Shown here: positions 5,740-6,598 of the stretch, in pieces
How the letters are laid out: the number at the start of each line of letters is the position of its first letter
How positions within the stretch are numbered: position 1 is the stretch's first letter
NCBI GenBank assembly: GCA_030642185.1
Contig: DAOWOG010000069.1
Location: 1-6,598 of the forward strand
DNA: 6,598 nucleotides
DNA from: Helicobacteraceae bacterium
Lineage (GTDB): Bacteria; Campylobacterota; Campylobacteria; Campylobacterales; Sulfurimonadaceae
Direction of reading: 5' to 3'
Program-made: the position numbers and the translations under genes
Notes under the pieces: model-generated
Told to the model about the DNA's origin: nothing
Seen by the model: only the letters and a program-made list of their open reading frames with translations
Database searches by the model: none

Positions 5740-6598
5740 TCCGCCTGATCAAACCCTATATCGATTTCAATGAAGTCCAGAGTGAATTTGAGGATATCTT
5801 TGAAAGCGGCTGGTTTACCAAGGGAAAGTTTGTCGAGACCTTTAAAGAGGAGATCTCCGGCTATACCGGCGTCAAGCATGCTTTTCTGACCACTTCGGCG
5901 ACAACGGCACTGACGATGTCACTCAAAGTGCTGGGCATTAAAGCGGGGGATGAAGTGATCGTTTCGGATTTCTCCTTTCCGGCTACCGCCAACGTAGTTG
6001 AAGATCTGGGCGCGATACCGGTCTTTGCCGATGTCAGTGTTGAGACATTCAACATGCTTCCCGAAGAACTTGAACGTCAAATTACCGATAAAACAAAAGC
6101 CGTCATTTTTGTTGATGCACTGGGCTCTCCGGAAGGTATCCACGCCATAAAAGCCATTTGCGAGAGACACAATCTGCCCCTGATCGAAGATGCTGCCTGT
6201 GCCATCGGCAGTTCCGAAGATGGTGTACGGTGCGGCAATATCGCTGACCTGACCTGCTTCAGCTTTCATCCGAGAAAGCTTCTGACAACCGGTGAAGGCG
6301 GGGCGCTGACAACAAACAGTGATCAGTTTGCCGAACTGCTGGAGAGAAAACTCAACCATGGCGCTGTCGTCAACAACGGCAAGTTCGATTTTGTCGATTT
6401 CGGATACAACTACCGGATGAGCGAACTTCAGGCCGTGATGGGTATCAAACAGTTGGAAAAGCTCGATAGCATCGTTACATCACGACTTCAGACAAAACAG
6501 GAATACAGCGCAGATCTTGAACGTCTTGGATTTAAAGCACAAAAGGTGTCTGAGCATGTCATCCATAATGTACAGTCTCTGGTCTTTACGGTTCCCTC
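5736..6598 (+). CDS. Second DegT/DnrJ/EryC1/StrS PLP aminotransferase, partial (C-terminal end off the window)
   Basis: Predicted to aminate a keto sugar nucleotide, most likely the 4-keto product of the SDR just upstream, whose stop overlaps this ATG by four bases. I read 287 codons with no stop before the right edge; about 80-100 residues should be missing. TTSATTAL (52-59) is the phosphate-binding loop, EDAACAIGS (151-159) carries PLP-binding Asp152, and CFSFHPRKLLTTGEGGAL (174-191) contains the Schiff-base Lys181. FGYNYRMSELQA lies later, as in perosamine/ArnB/PglE-like enzymes. It differs clearly from the first aminotransferase: SFHPRK instead of SFFPAK, and Cys155 where that enzyme has Gln. 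This favours a C4-type rather than a WbpE C3-type enzyme, but specificity cannot be read from sequence alone. Confidence 0.85.
   Translation, partial: MIRLIKPYIDFNEVQSEFEDIFESGWFTKGKFVETFKEEISGYTGVKHAFLTTSATTALTMSLKVLGIKAGDEVIVSDFSFPATANVVEDLGAIPVFADVSVETFNMLPEELERQITDKTKAVIFVDALGSPEGIHAIKAICERHNLPLIEDAACAIGSSEDGVRCGNIADLTCFSFHPRKLLTTGEGGALTTNSDQFAELLERKLNHGAVVNNGKFDFVDFGYNYRMSELQAVMGIKQLEKLDSIVTSRLQTKQEYSADLERLGFKAQKVSEHVIHNVQSLVFTVP

Noticed and set aside
5919..6359. 146-codon minus-strand open frame opposite the second aminotransferase
   Set aside because: The plus-strand frame carries the PLP lysine motif and continues unbroken to the window edge; the antisense frame is unrecognisable.
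1..6598. CRISPR array, insertion sequence, defence system or other mobile element
   Set aside because: There are no regularly spaced direct repeats, transposase or integrase motifs, terminal inverted repeats or tRNA genes, and no frame in the window suggests a nuclease or toxin; every long gene is explained by a transporter or sugar enzyme.

Overview
The window is ordinary chromosomal DNA from a Gram-negative bacterium and carries a cell-surface sugar locus. Moderate GC content, AT-rich TATAAT-like boxes without a clear -35, tight gene packing and an MsbA-type transporter next to nucleotide-sugar genes suggest a Campylobacterota (Epsilonproteobacteria) of the Sulfurimonas/Sulfurovum kind. That taxonomic call is inference; no rRNA or other marker gene is present.

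Layout. Positions 1-1159, minus strand: an MsbA-like lipid-flipping ABC transporter, cut by the left edge inside its nucleotide-binding domain. Positions 1160-1285: a 126-base divergent intergenic region with a candidate promoter in each direction. From 1289 to the right edge, plus strand: six tightly packed genes that look like one operon. In order they are a UDP-glucuronate decarboxylase-like SDR (1289-2230), a WbpE-like PLP aminotransferase (2250-3335), a WbpD-like hexapeptide acyltransferase (3328-3819), a Gfo/Idh/MocA oxidoreductase (3830-4783), a second extended SDR of dehydratase type (4780-5739), and a second DegT/DnrJ/EryC1/StrS aminotransferase (5736-6598, cut by the right edge). Three of the five junctions overlap by 4-8 bases, and the other two are gaps of 10 and 19 bases.

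How the genes may work together. The oxidoreductase, first aminotransferase and acyltransferase are the three activities needed to oxidise C3 of a UDP-HexNAc-type sugar, aminate it and N-acylate it. This is the logic of WbpB/WbpE/WbpD in O-antigen and, without the acyltransferase, of GnnA/GnnB in lipid A diaminoglucose synthesis. The second SDR and second aminotransferase form a separate 'make a keto sugar, then aminate it' pair, probably for a 4-amino sugar. The decarboxylase-like SDR would supply UDP-xylose or its 4-keto intermediate. The window therefore most likely encodes precursors for one or more unusual amino sugars of LPS, capsule or glycoprotein glycan. Every enzyme belongs to a known superfamily; what is unclear is the combination and the final products. 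I saw no CRISPR array, tRNA, rRNA, insertion sequence, prophage gene or convincing terminator.
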